Source of the DNA: an uncultured Olsenella sp.
GTDB lineage: Bacteria; Actinomycetota; Coriobacteriia; Coriobacteriales; Atopobiaceae
DNA: 50,935 nucleotides
NCBI GenBank assembly: GCA_934660915.1
Contig: CAKUIF010000014.1
Location: forward strand, 1-50,935
Direction of reading: 5' to 3'
Shown: piece after piece, positions 43,686 to 50,935 of the stretch
How the letters are laid out: each line of letters opens with the position of its first letter
Position numbering within the stretch: the stretch's first letter is position 1
Notes under the pieces: model-generated
Told to the model about the DNA's origin: nothing
Seen by the model: the letters and a program-made list of their open reading frames with translations, nothing else
The model's database searches: none
Translations under genes and position numbers: made by a program

Positions 43686-44753
43686 ATGAAACGACGCGAG
43701 TTCATCATCGATGCGGCAGTCCTCGGCGCGGGCCTGCTTGCGGGATGCGGCAAGGGCGCCGACGTCGGCAGGGATAACGTGCCGCCCGCACCCTCGGTCG
43801 CCGTCGTCGAGACCCGCTCGCATACTGTGCCCAGCTGCCTTCATTGGCTCGATTCCGACTTCGGCGAGACCGGCTCCGTCGACATCGACCATGCGGCCAT
43901 CGGCGGCTGGAACAGGCCTTGCGTGCAGGACGGAAAGCTCCTCCTCGTTCCCACGGGCCTGACGGGGAGAAACGACGACAAGAGCGTCCTTCTTGCCGAT
44001 CTGGGCGCCTCGGCTATCGAAGCGTATGGGGTTCGGCGCATCAACAACTACTGCGTCGCGGCGGCCCGGGGATTTGCCTTTGTGGGCGGCAACCTGAATT
44101 GGGAGTCGTACGTTAGCAGGGTCGACCTGGAAACCGGCGAGGTCGTCGAATCAAGCCTTGGCGCGGGCATCGTCGACTCGCTTATCGTTTGCGATTCCCG
44201 CCTGTTTGCCGTGACTTGGGACGGGAAAGGCCATGCGGCGCGTTCAAAGCTGATGACGTTCGACTTTGAGCTGCACAAGCTGGGCGAGGCCTCTCTTGAC
44301 GGGTGCGGCTATTGCGTTCCGAGGCCGCGCCTATGGGATAAGGACCTCTATCTTGCGAGCTGGGCCAGTGCCGCCGACGCCGGCGGGTCACCGAAGCTGG
44401 GCATCTACAACGTGGAAGCCGAGGAGCTGGAAGTCCTCGAGCTGAAGGAACAGATTCTCGAGGCGGTGCCGACCGAAGCAGGCCTGGCCGTCCTTTACGG
44501 CAGTATTCACAGCGAGGATGCCGCCTCAACAAGGGCCGAGCTTCTTGAGTACGGGACATGGCGAGTGCTTTCCGGCGGGACCCTCGCGTTCGACGCCTTT
44601 CAGGCTGAGCCGCTTGGCGCTGACCTGTGCATTCTGGACAAGCGTAACGTGCTTCACAGGGTGAGCCTCGGCAGCGACTGGAATGAAGCGGTGTCATCGC
44701 CTGCGCCGATGAAGTATGGCGACAGCTACATCGGATCGTTCATAACGTTCTAA
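43686..44753 (+). CDS. Tat-type lipoprotein of unknown function
   Basis: A 355-residue exported protein. The start MKRREFIIDAAVLGAGLLAGC has twin arginines (3-4) like a Tat signal and a lipobox with Cys21. The mature part is beta-rich with repeated blade-like stretches (DDKSVLLADLG, SRVDLETGEVVES, GIYNVEAEELEVLEL, DLCILDKRNVLHRV), which suggests a beta-propeller, possibly a binding protein on the cell surface. No enzyme motif is seen. It has no close operon partner. Confidence 0.72.
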   Translation: MKRREFIIDAAVLGAGLLAGCGKGADVGRDNVPPAPSVAVVETRSHTVPSCLHWLDSDFGETGSVDIDHAAIGGWNRPCVQDGKLLLVPTGLTGRNDDKSVLLADLGASAIEAYGVRRINNYCVAAARGFAFVGGNLNWESYVSRVDLETGEVVESSLGAGIVDSLIVCDSRLFAVTWDGKGHAARSKLMTFDFELHKLGEASLDGCGYCVPRPRLWDKDLYLASWASAADAGGSPKLGIYNVEAEELEVLELKEQILEAVPTEAGLAVLYGSIHSEDAASTRAELLEYGTWRVLSGGTLAFDAFQAEPLGADLCILDKRNVLHRVSLGSDWNEAVSSPAPMKYGDSYIGSFITF

Positions 44754-44880
44754 ACGATGGGGCCGCGACTCTCTTGATCTCCGGCATTGCGTTTGCGTTG
44801 CGGGTTTCCTGCCGGCGGTGCGGCGGGGCGGCAGCCGCGCTAGCATGTCGAGCAAATATGCCCGTGAGAGGGGATGGCCC

Positions 44881-46476
44881 ATGGCCGATATCAGGCAGTT
44901 TTCCGACGAGTACGAGGAGTACCGCCGCGACGAGTCGCGCACCGTCGGCGAGGCGGACTCCATCAGCTTCCCGACGAGCGAGGGCGATGTGCGCGCCATC
45001 CTCGCCGAGCTCCACGGCGCCGGCGTACCCGTGACCGTCCAAGGCGCGCGCACGGGCCTTGCCGCCGGCGCCGTCCCGCATGGCGGCCACGTGATGAGCC
45101 TCACGAGGATGAACCGCTACCTCGGGATGCGCCGAGGCGAGGACGGTACGTTCTACCTGGCCATGGAGCCGGGCGTCGTGCTCTTGGAGCTCCGCAAGCA
45201 CCTCGCGGCAAAGAGCCTTTCGCACGACGGCTGGGACGCCGACTCGCTCGAGGCCCTCGCGGCGTTCGAGGCGGCCCCCGAGCAGTTCTTCCCCACGGAC
45301 CCGACCGAGGCCTCGGCCTGCATGGGCGGCATCGTCGCCTGCAACGCGTCGGGCGCGCGCAGCTATAAGTACGGTCCCGTGCGCCCGCACGTCACGGGGC
45401 TGCATGTGGCGCTCGCCGACGGGGACCTTCTCGTCCTGCGCCGGGGCAAGAAGTTCGCCGACGGGCGTAGGCTTGCCCTTACCACCGAGTCCGGCCGCGA
45501 GCTCACGCTCGATCTGCCCACCTACGAGATGCCGCGGACCAAGAACGCGTCGGGCTACTTCGTCGAAGACGGCATGGACGCGATCGACCTCTTTATCGGC
45601 GCGTGCGGCACGCTCGGCGTGATCACGCAGATCGAGGTGGCCCTCATACCCGCGCCCGCCGTTGTGTGGGGCGTGAGCTGCTTCTTTGCCGACGAGGAGT
45701 CCGCGCTCGGCTTTACCGAGAAGGTCCGTCCCGCGCTTGGCTGTGCCGCCGCCGTCGAGTACTTCGACGAAGGCGCCTTGAACATCCTGCGCCGCCAGCG
45801 CGAGGCATCCACGGTCTTCTCGGCGCTGCCCAAGCTCTCCGACGACGCGGCGGTGTGCGTCTACGTCGAGCTCGACTGCGAGGACGAGGAGCAAGCGACC
45901 GCCGAGCTCTACCGCTTGGGCGATGTGCTCGCGTCCGCCGGCGGCGACGAGTCCGCGACGTGGGTCGCCCGCACCGAGATCGACCGCGAGAACCTGATCT
46001 TCTTCCGCCATGCGGTGCCCGAGAGCGTGAACATGCTCATCGACGAGCGCCGCCGCACGGACCCGACCATCACCAAGCTGGGCAGCGACATGTCCGTTCC
46101 CGACGAGCGGCTGCACGACGTCTTCGCGCTGTACCGTCGCACGCTTGCCGAGGCGGGCCTCGAGTCGGCTGCGTGGGGCCACATCGGGAACAACCACATC
46201 CACGTGAACATCCTGCCCCGCGACGCGGCCGACTACCGCGCCGGCGGCGAGCTCTTCGCCGGCTGGGCCGCGGAGGTCTCGCGCATGGGCGGCGCCGTCT
46301 CCGCGGAGCACGGCGTGGGAAAGATCAAGGCCGGGTTCCTGCAGACCATGTACGGCCCCGAGCACATCGCGGAGTCCGCGCGGCTCAAGGCCGAGCTCGA
46401 CCCCAAGGGGCAGCTCGGGCGCGGGAACCTCTTTGGCGAGGATGTCCTCGAGCGCGCGCTGAAGGAGGCGCAATAA
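44881..46476 (+). CDS. FAD-linked oxidase, GlcD/D-lactate dehydrogenase-like
   Basis: Oxidises a 2-hydroxyacid such as lactate with FAD. The 531-residue product has the FAD-binding domain (VTVQGARTGLAAGAVPHGG, FFPTDPTEASACMGGIVACNASGARS) and the C-terminal catalytic domain (GHIGNNHIHVNILP, SAEHGVGKIKAGF). The ATG at 44881 has GAGGGGATGGCCC upstream; the frame is open to 44818. It is followed directly by etfB and etfA, so electrons should pass to the Etf flavins; this is the LctD position of an electron-bifurcating lactate dehydrogenase. Confidence 0.9.
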   Translation: MADIRQFSDEYEEYRRDESRTVGEADSISFPTSEGDVRAILAELHGAGVPVTVQGARTGLAAGAVPHGGHVMSLTRMNRYLGMRRGEDGTFYLAMEPGVVLLELRKHLAAKSLSHDGWDADSLEALAAFEAAPEQFFPTDPTEASACMGGIVACNASGARSYKYGPVRPHVTGLHVALADGDLLVLRRGKKFADGRRLALTTESGRELTLDLPTYEMPRTKNASGYFVEDGMDAIDLFIGACGTLGVITQIEVALIPAPAVVWGVSCFFADEESALGFTEKVRPALGCAAAVEYFDEGALNILRRQREASTVFSALPKLSDDAAVCVYVELDCEDEEQATAELYRLGDVLASAGGDESATWVARTEIDRENLIFFRHAVPESVNMLIDERRRTDPTITKLGSDMSVPDERLHDVFALYRRTLAEAGLESAAWGHIGNNHIHVNILPRDAADYRAGGELFAGWAAEVSRMGGAVSAEHGVGKIKAGFLQTMYGPEHIAESARLKAELDPKGQLGRGNLFGEDVLERALKEAQ

Positions 46477-46477
46477 C

Positions 46478-47299
46478 GTGAACGCTGTAAATAAGGACCA
46501 GCTCAACATAGTCGTCTGCGTCAAGGCGGTGCCGTCCACCACCGAGGTCAAGATGGACCCGAAGACGAACACCATCGTGCGTGACGGCAAGCAGGCGGTC
46601 GTGAACCCCTTCGACTCGAGCGCCCTCGAGGTCGCGCTGCGGATTAAGGACGAGCGCGCGGCCGCGGGCGACAAAACCCATGTGACCTGCGTCTCGATGG
46701 GCATCCCCGCGACCGAGCGGCTGCTTCGTGACTGCGTGGCGCGCGGCGCTGACGCCGGGCTCCTGCTTTCGGACCGCGCGTTCGCCGGAGCCGACACCCT
46801 GGCCACGGCGTATGCCCTGACCTGCGGCATTAAGTCGCTGCCCGCGGGCGCCGACCTCATCGTGTGCGGAAAGATGGCCGTCGACGGGGACACCGCGCAG
46901 ATCGGCCCCGAGCTCGCGGGCGCCTTCGGCGTGCCGTGCGTCGCGGGCGTGAGCGAGGTGGTGGGGCTCTGCGGTCGCTCGCTCACGCTTCGTCGCGACT
47001 CCGACGAGGGCTCTGAGCTGGTGCGCGTTGAGCTTCCGTGCGTGATCACGGTGTCCAAGGACGCAGCCGCGCTCCGCATGCCCACGATTCTGGGCGTGCG
47101 CGCCGGCGAGGCGGCGACGATTGACGTGCTCACAGCCGATGGCGTGGGCGCCGACCCTGCGCGCTGCGGGCTTACCGGATCGCCGACGCAGGTGGTCCGG
47201 TCGTTCGTTCCCGAGCGCAGCCACGATGGCGTGCGCATCGAGGGGACGCCGGCAGATCAAGCTGCGGCATTCGCCGAGCTTCTGGAGGGGATGGAATAA
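46478..47299 (+). CDS. etfB: Electron transfer flavoprotein beta subunit
   Basis: The 273-residue product has the EtfB start NIVVCVKAVPSTTEVKMD and KMAVDGDTAQIGPELA, a motif common in bifurcating Etfs. It binds a flavin and hands electrons to the partner oxidase. It begins with GTG 1 base after the oxidase stop. About seven residues precede the family start. The stop overlaps the etfA start. Confidence 0.92.
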   Translation: MNAVNKDQLNIVVCVKAVPSTTEVKMDPKTNTIVRDGKQAVVNPFDSSALEVALRIKDERAAAGDKTHVTCVSMGIPATERLLRDCVARGADAGLLLSDRAFAGADTLATAYALTCGIKSLPAGADLIVCGKMAVDGDTAQIGPELAGAFGVPCVAGVSEVVGLCGRSLTLRRDSDEGSELVRVELPCVITVSKDAAALRMPTILGVRAGEAATIDVLTADGVGADPARCGLTGSPTQVVRSFVPERSHDGVRIEGTPADQAAAFAELLEGME

Positions 47300-48510
47300 T
47301 GGCCGGTCTTCTCATCGACGCCAAGAAGTGCGTGGGCTGCGGACGTTGTGTCAAGGCTTGTGCCAATAACGGAATCCGCATCGAGGGCGAGAAGCGCGCC
47401 CGCCGCGCCGTGCCCACCGGCGACTGCGTGTACTGCGGGTCCTGCATCGACGCGTGCCCCGTGGGCGCGATCAGAATCGAGCACGGCGAGTCCGCCGGGG
47501 CGGCCGACCTCGCGTCCTACTCGGGCATCTGGGTCTTCTGCCAGACCGACGCGTCGGGCGCCGTGGTGCCGGTGGTCTTCGAGCTGCTCGGCCGCGCCCG
47601 CGAGCTCGCCGCGAGCCGCGGCTGCGACGTGAGCGCCGTGTTGGGCGAGGGCGCGGACGCCCCCGAGGGCAATGCCGCGCAGCTCATCGCGGCGGGCGCC
47701 GACCATGTGCTCGCCTGTCGCGACGAGCGCCTGGCCCAAAACGACGCCGAGTGCTATGCGCGGCTGCTCTGCGACCTCGCGCGAGAGCGAAAGCCCGAGG
47801 TCATTCTCTACGGCGCGACGAACTTCGGCCGCGAGCTCGCCCCCGGTGTCGCCGTGCGCCTGCAGACGGGTCTCACCGCGGACTGCACCGTGCTCCAGAT
47901 GGACGAGGAGAGCGGGCTTCTTCACCAGACGCGCCCCGCGTTCGGCGGCAACCTGATGGCCACCATCATGTGCCCTTCTTTCCGTCCGCAGATGGCGACG
48001 GTGCGCCCGGGCGTCTTCAAGGCGCCGGAGCCCGATTCCGGTCGCGCGGGCACGGTTGAGGAGGTCTCGCTTGCGGCCGACGCGCGCCCCCGCGTCCAGA
48101 TACTCGAGCGTGCCGTGCCGTCCGACGAGGGCTCGATCGCCGACGCCGAGCGCCTGGTCGTCGTGGGCCGCGGCATCGGCGGCAAGAAGAACCTCAAGCT
48201 CGTGCGCGAGTTCGCAGCGGCTATCGGCGCCGAGATCGGCTGCACGCGCCCGGTGGTCGAGGCCGGTTGGCTCGAGTACCGTCACCAGGTGGGGCAGACG
48301 GGCGTCTCGGTCGCGCCGAAGCTGCTCGTGAGCCTGGGCGTCTCGGGCGCGATCCAGCACCTCGCCGGTATCAGCGGCGCCGAGTGCGTCGTCGCCGTCA
48401 ACGAGGACCCCGACGCCCCGGTCTTCGACGCTGCTCAGTACTCTGTCGTCGGTGATTGCGTCGAGTTCATGAGGGCGTATCTGAGGCGCCGTGAGGGCGG
48501 TTCCTGCTAA
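47299..48510 (+). CDS. etfA: Electron transfer flavoprotein alpha subunit with N-terminal ferredoxin domain
   Basis: The 403-residue product begins with two [4Fe-4S] motifs (C11, C14, C17, C21 and C43, C46, C49, C53), then the EtfA domains with the FAD-binding C-terminus (VVVGRGIGGKKNL, RPVVEAGWLEYRHQVGQTG, AIQHLAGI). A ferredoxin-like extension is typical of EtfA in anaerobe bifurcating complexes. The ATG overlaps the etfB stop by one base. The stop codon lies inside the first copy of the 40-bp repeat family. Confidence 0.93.
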   Translation: MAGLLIDAKKCVGCGRCVKACANNGIRIEGEKRARRAVPTGDCVYCGSCIDACPVGAIRIEHGESAGAADLASYSGIWVFCQTDASGAVVPVVFELLGRARELAASRGCDVSAVLGEGADAPEGNAAQLIAAGADHVLACRDERLAQNDAECYARLLCDLARERKPEVILYGATNFGRELAPGVAVRLQTGLTADCTVLQMDEESGLLHQTRPAFGGNLMATIMCPSFRPQMATVRPGVFKAPEPDSGRAGTVEEVSLAADARPRVQILERAVPSDEGSIADAERLVVVGRGIGGKKNLKLVREFAAAIGAEIGCTRPVVEAGWLEYRHQVGQTGVSVAPKLLVSLGVSGAIQHLAGISGAECVVAVNEDPDAPVFDAAQYSVVGDCVEFMRAYLRRREGGSC

Positions 48511-48609
48511 GAACCCCGGCGTCTAGGTGCGACGCCCTTACGCCCGCTAAGAAACCCTGACGTCTGGGCGCCCGGCGGTCTCGGCGTTAAGAAACCCCGA
48601 CGTCTGGGT
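48506..48609 (+). repeat. Three GCTAAGAAACCCC repeats with 40-bp phasing
   Basis: Units of about 24 bases (GYTAAGAAACCCC, then GTCTGGG) start at 48506, 48546 and 48586, exactly 40 bases apart, with unrelated 16-base spacers. The first lacks one A and includes the etfA stop. Related inverted copies lie at 48671-48683 and 48712-48734. Confidence 0.88.
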
Positions 48610-48628
48610 CAAAATGACCTGCAAAAAC

Positions 48629-48680
48629 CAAGAACCCGCGCCTTCGGCCACCGTTTTGGGGCCAGAGGCGCGGGTTTCTT
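48629..48680 (+). terminator. Terminator of the GlcD-Etf operon
   Basis: AAGAACCCGCGCC pairs with GGCGCGGGTTTCTT (one extra T) around an inner GGCC/GGCC stem, ending in TTTCTT. The 3' arm is also an inverted copy of the GCTAAGAAACCC repeat. Confidence 0.7.
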
Positions 48681-48734
48681 AGCAGCTATAAGCTATCGGC
48701 GGCGCGCTATCGCCAGACGACGGCGTTTCTTAGC
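48671..48734 (-). repeat. Two inverted copies of the GCTAAGAAACCCC repeat
   Basis: CGGGTTTCTTAGC at 48671-48683 and GCGTTTCTTAGC ending at 48734; the latter keeps the CCAGACG half on its left (48712-48720). They lie between the etfA and ade stops. Confidence 0.8.
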
Positions 48735-48753
48735 GACGAAAGCCACCGCGGCA

Positions 48754-50562
48754 CTAGGCGAGAAGGTCCTCGAACTGGAAGGTCTCGCAGTTCACGTAGC
48801 CGCGGTTGGTGAGGCGCAGAACGGGCACGCACGGCAGCGAGAGGATGCCCATCGTCATGAACGGCGAGGGCATCTTGCAGCCCATGTCGGACCAGGCCTG
48901 CTCGATCTTTGCTACCTCGGCGGCAACGGTGTCGACGTCCTTGTCGCTCATGAGGCCGCACACGGGAAGCTCGACCAGCGCGAGGACCTTGCCGTCGGCG
49001 ACGGCCACCTCGCCGCCGCCGCACTCGACCAGCGTCTGCGCAGCGAGCGCCATGTCCTCGTCGTTGTCGCCGACGACGAGCAGGTTGTGGGAGTCGTGGC
49101 TCACGGTCTGGGCGAGCGCGCCGTGGACGCCGAAGCCCGTGCAGAATCCGTAGGAGTGCGTCCCCTCGGCGCCGTGGTGGCGGTCGAAGACGGCCATCTT
49201 GAGTACGTCGTTGTCGGGGTCTGCCTGGAGCTTTCCGTCGACTACGGGAACCTCGACGACGATGTCCTGCGTGATCGTCGAGCCGCCGACGCCGCCGATC
49301 GCGCGCACGCGGGCGCGGCCGTCGGGGAGGTCGACCGGGATCTCGAAGTCCGCCGCGGAGAAGTTGCGGCCGACGTTCATGGTGTGGGTCATGAAGTCGG
49401 GCCAGCGGTAGAGGTCCAGGCCAAAGAGCGGGCGCCCCTCGCGCGCCACGAGGTCGCCGTCGATCATGACGGCCTCGGGGACAAAGCTCTCCAGATCGGG
49501 GAGAATGACGAGGTCGGCGCACTTGCCGGGCGTCACGCTGCCCATGTCTGCGTCGACGCCGAGCATCTGGGCGGCGTTGATGGTCGCGAACTGGAGCGCC
49601 GTTACGGCGTCGGCGCCGGCGGCGACGCACGCGCGCAGGGCGCGGTCCATGCCGCCTTCGGAGACGAGCGTGTTCGGGTGGTTGTCGTCGGTGCACAGCA
49701 CGATCAGGCGCGTGTCGACGCCCGAGGCGAGGACCTGCGGCAGGTAGCCGGGAAGCGAGAGCCACGCGGAGCCGTAGCGGGCCTGGACGTACATGCCCAT
49801 GCGGAGCTTGGCCATGACGTCGTCGGGCGTGATGGACTCGTGGCATGCGCGGACGCCGGAGGCGATGTAGGCGTTGAGGCCGCGGTCGGTCTCGGAGATG
49901 GAGTAGTGGCCGGTCACGCACTTGCCGGCCTTGAGGGTCTCGGCCACCTCGTCTTGGGCGTTCTTCTCGCCGCCGAGGATGCCCGGGAAGTTCATCATCT
50001 CGCCGAGGCCGACGACGTCGGGCCAGTCCATGGTGGCCGCCACCTGCGGAGCGTCGACGTAGGCGCCGGCGTCGTCGAAGCCGGTGACGGCGGGGACACA
50101 GGAGGGCGTGGTGAGCATGGCCTTGAGCGGCGCGCGCTTGGCGTCGTCGAACATGACGCGGACGCCCTTGAGGCCGACGACGTTGCAGCACTCGTGTGGG
50201 TCGGCGAAGATCGTGGTCGTGCCGCGCGGGACGACGACCTTGGCGTACTCCCCGCAGCCGATCATGGCAGACTCGACGTGGATGTGGGAATCGATGTAGC
50301 CGGGGGCGACGTACTTGCCGGCGGCGTCGATGACCTGCGTGTCCGGCCCGATGCAGTGCTCGGCAGTGCGGCCGCCCAGGCCCAGGTACGCCACGCGGCC
50401 GCACGAGATGGCGATGTCTGCGTCCGGCAGGACCTCGTGCGTGGTCACGCTCACGAGGTTGGCGTGGCGGATCACGGTGTCGGCGGGCTGCTGGCCCTGC
50501 GCGACCTTGACGAGCGTGGAGTGGCATTCCCACAGAGGAACCTTGCAGAAATTGTTGATCAT
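48754..50562 (-). CDS. ade: Adenine deaminase
   Basis: Converts adenine to hypoxanthine and ammonia in purine salvage. The 602-residue product has the metal site GYIDSHIHVES (His93, His95), VPRGTTTIFADPHE, TDDNHP and the C-terminal Ade domain with RHHG..SYGFCTGFGVHGALAQTVSHDSHN. The ATG at 50562 follows GGGAGC; a longer open frame upstream is proline/glycine-rich repeat sequence, not protein. Alone on its strand; both flanks carry the same repeat family. It could use adenine released by MtnN. Confidence 0.94.
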   Translation of the reverse strand: MINNFCKVPLWECHSTLVKVAQGQQPADTVIRHANLVSVTTHEVLPDADIAISCGRVAYLGLGGRTAEHCIGPDTQVIDAAGKYVAPGYIDSHIHVESAMIGCGEYAKVVVPRGTTTIFADPHECCNVVGLKGVRVMFDDAKRAPLKAMLTTPSCVPAVTGFDDAGAYVDAPQVAATMDWPDVVGLGEMMNFPGILGGEKNAQDEVAETLKAGKCVTGHYSISETDRGLNAYIASGVRACHESITPDDVMAKLRMGMYVQARYGSAWLSLPGYLPQVLASGVDTRLIVLCTDDNHPNTLVSEGGMDRALRACVAAGADAVTALQFATINAAQMLGVDADMGSVTPGKCADLVILPDLESFVPEAVMIDGDLVAREGRPLFGLDLYRWPDFMTHTMNVGRNFSAADFEIPVDLPDGRARVRAIGGVGGSTITQDIVVEVPVVDGKLQADPDNDVLKMAVFDRHHGAEGTHSYGFCTGFGVHGALAQTVSHDSHNLLVVGDNDEDMALAAQTLVECGGGEVAVADGKVLALVELPVCGLMSDKDVDTVAAEVAKIEQAWSDMGCKMPSPFMTMGILSLPCVPVLRLTNRGYVNCETFQFEDLLA

Positions 50563-50741
50563 GGTGCTCCCTTCGCGTGCGCCGCTTGGCGCCTTGCCGG
50601 CTTGCCGTTCGGATAACGCATACCTGCAGGGAGTATCCCCCGCATGGGCGGGCGGTGGCGGGAGACGTACGCGGACGGCTACTTTGCCGCCGCCGATGGC
50701 CGTGGCGGCGGGCGGCGGGCGGCGGGCGGGGGGCGGGGGGC
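50563..50741. other. Gene-free region upstream of ade with a G-rich tract
   Basis: No gene is seen. From about 50697 to 50740 the plus strand is a low-complexity run of GGCGG and GGGCGGG units. I find no purine riboswitch consensus and no clear promoter for ade here. Confidence 0.6.
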
Positions 50742-50847
50742 GCGAAGAAAGCGCGAGTTCCAGCCCCGTCGCCCCGCCACGTGCTAAGAAACTCCCGGTC
50801 CCAGCCCCACCGCGCCGCCACGTGCTAAGAAACCCCGGTCCCAGCCC
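50742..50847 (+). repeat. Three GCTAAGAAAC repeats with 41-bp phasing
   Basis: Units start at 50742 (GCGAAGAAAG, diverged), 50783 and 50824 (GCTAAGAAAC), each 41 bases apart, and share TCCCAGCCC and a GCCGCCACGT spacer end. Same core as the repeats at 48506-48734, on the other side of ade. Confidence 0.85.
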
Positions 50848-50859
50848 TTCACACGCGGC

Positions 50860-50935
50860 TGAACTGCGTCCCAAAACTTGGACTCGATAAATAAGGACCT
50901 AGGCGGCCATGGACCGGAGCCGGAACTCCTCCGGC
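50860..50935. mobile_element. End of an IS3-family (IS150-like) insertion sequence, partial
   Basis: TGAACTGCGTCCCAAAACTT begins at 50860 and resembles the TG-initial terminal repeats of IS3-family elements. A transposase-like C-terminus on the minus strand lies just inside. The element continues beyond the window. Confidence 0.6.
50899..50935 (-). CDS. C-terminal end of an IS3-type transposase (partial)
   Basis: On the minus strand the frame entering at the right edge reads PEEFRLRSMAA and stops at TAG (50899-50901), 37 bases inside the element end. The SPxEFR-type ending is typical of OrfB of IS3/IS150 elements; the P at the edge fits. Confidence 0.55.
   Translation of the reverse strand, partial: PEEFRLRSMAA

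Noticed and set aside
48506..48609. CRISPR array
   Set aside because: Repeats are about 24 bases with 16-base spacers, only three units, imperfect, overlapping a stop codon and with no cas genes in the window. The 33-bp phased repeats at 43268-43380 fail for the same reasons.
50563..50741. Purine riboswitch in the ade leader
   Set aside because: The conserved purine-aptamer junction and loop sequences are absent; only GC-rich hairpins and a G-rich tract are seen.

Overview
The window is GC-rich chromosomal DNA from a Gram-positive anaerobe of the Actinomycetota, most likely class Coriobacteriia (Collinsella/Olsenella-like). This is inferred from the mix of actinobacterial-style GC-rich codons with Firmicutes-style metabolism (mannose-family PTS with a LevR-type regulator, luxS, AmaP/Asp23, ferredoxin-fused Etf) and from the absence of any respiratory genes. 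No taxonomic search was possible.

Layout. 1-4.7 kb: the end of an unidentified gene, then metG, rsmA, a TatD nuclease and comF. 4.8-5.1 kb: a long structured RNA with an excellent TATAAT promoter, lying between comF and an orphan solute-binding lipoprotein, with hpf/raiA next; this setting points to the raiA-motif ncRNA. 6.2-12.4 kb: hpf, a DegV protein, a dehydrogenase with a Cys/His metal-binding tail, small conserved proteins, a SurA-like membrane protein and a DUF523-purine nucleoside phosphorylase fusion. 12.4-12.9 kb: an intergenic region packed with inverted repeats, and tRNA-Thr(CGU) with its own promoter and terminator. 13.1-17.7 kb: a visibly less GC-rich accessory block (SEC-C protein, XRE regulator, a membrane protein with Cys-rich repeats, a lipoprotein). 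17.9-23.2 kb: core genes (low-molecular-weight tyrosine phosphatase, pcrA, mscS family, luxS-mtnN).

23.4-30.9 kb is a self-contained sugar locus: LevR-like regulator, EIIB-C-D-A of a mannose/fructose-family PTS, a GH172 (DUF2961) glycosidase and a ROK sugar kinase. Together they suggest uptake and cleavage of a fructose-type glycoside. 31-38.9 kb: a second DegV, a DUF1836 protein, nhaA, an AmaP-DUF2273-Asp23 envelope-stress cluster, an ABC exporter, a pyridoxal-type kinase and a TIGR04076 protein. 39.1-43.1 kb, on the minus strand: a D-2-hydroxyacid dehydrogenase, an MFS transporter and an M20 peptidase. 43.7-48.5 kb: a Tat-type lipoprotein and a GlcD-EtfB-EtfA operon resembling electron-bifurcating lactate dehydrogenase. 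48.75-50.56 kb: adenine deaminase (minus), flanked by a family of about 40-bp-period repeats. The right edge enters an IS3-family element.

The most unusual content is non-coding: the structured RNA after comF, and several families of phased or dispersed intergenic repeats (18-bp x4 before comF; AAAACCGCAGGT x4; 30-bp units before the M20 gene; 33-bp phased repeats; 40/41-bp repeats around ade; the word GGCAAGAAG). Among proteins, the LevR homologue with a degenerate AAA+ module, the DUF523-PNP fusion and the metal-tailed dehydrogenase stand out.
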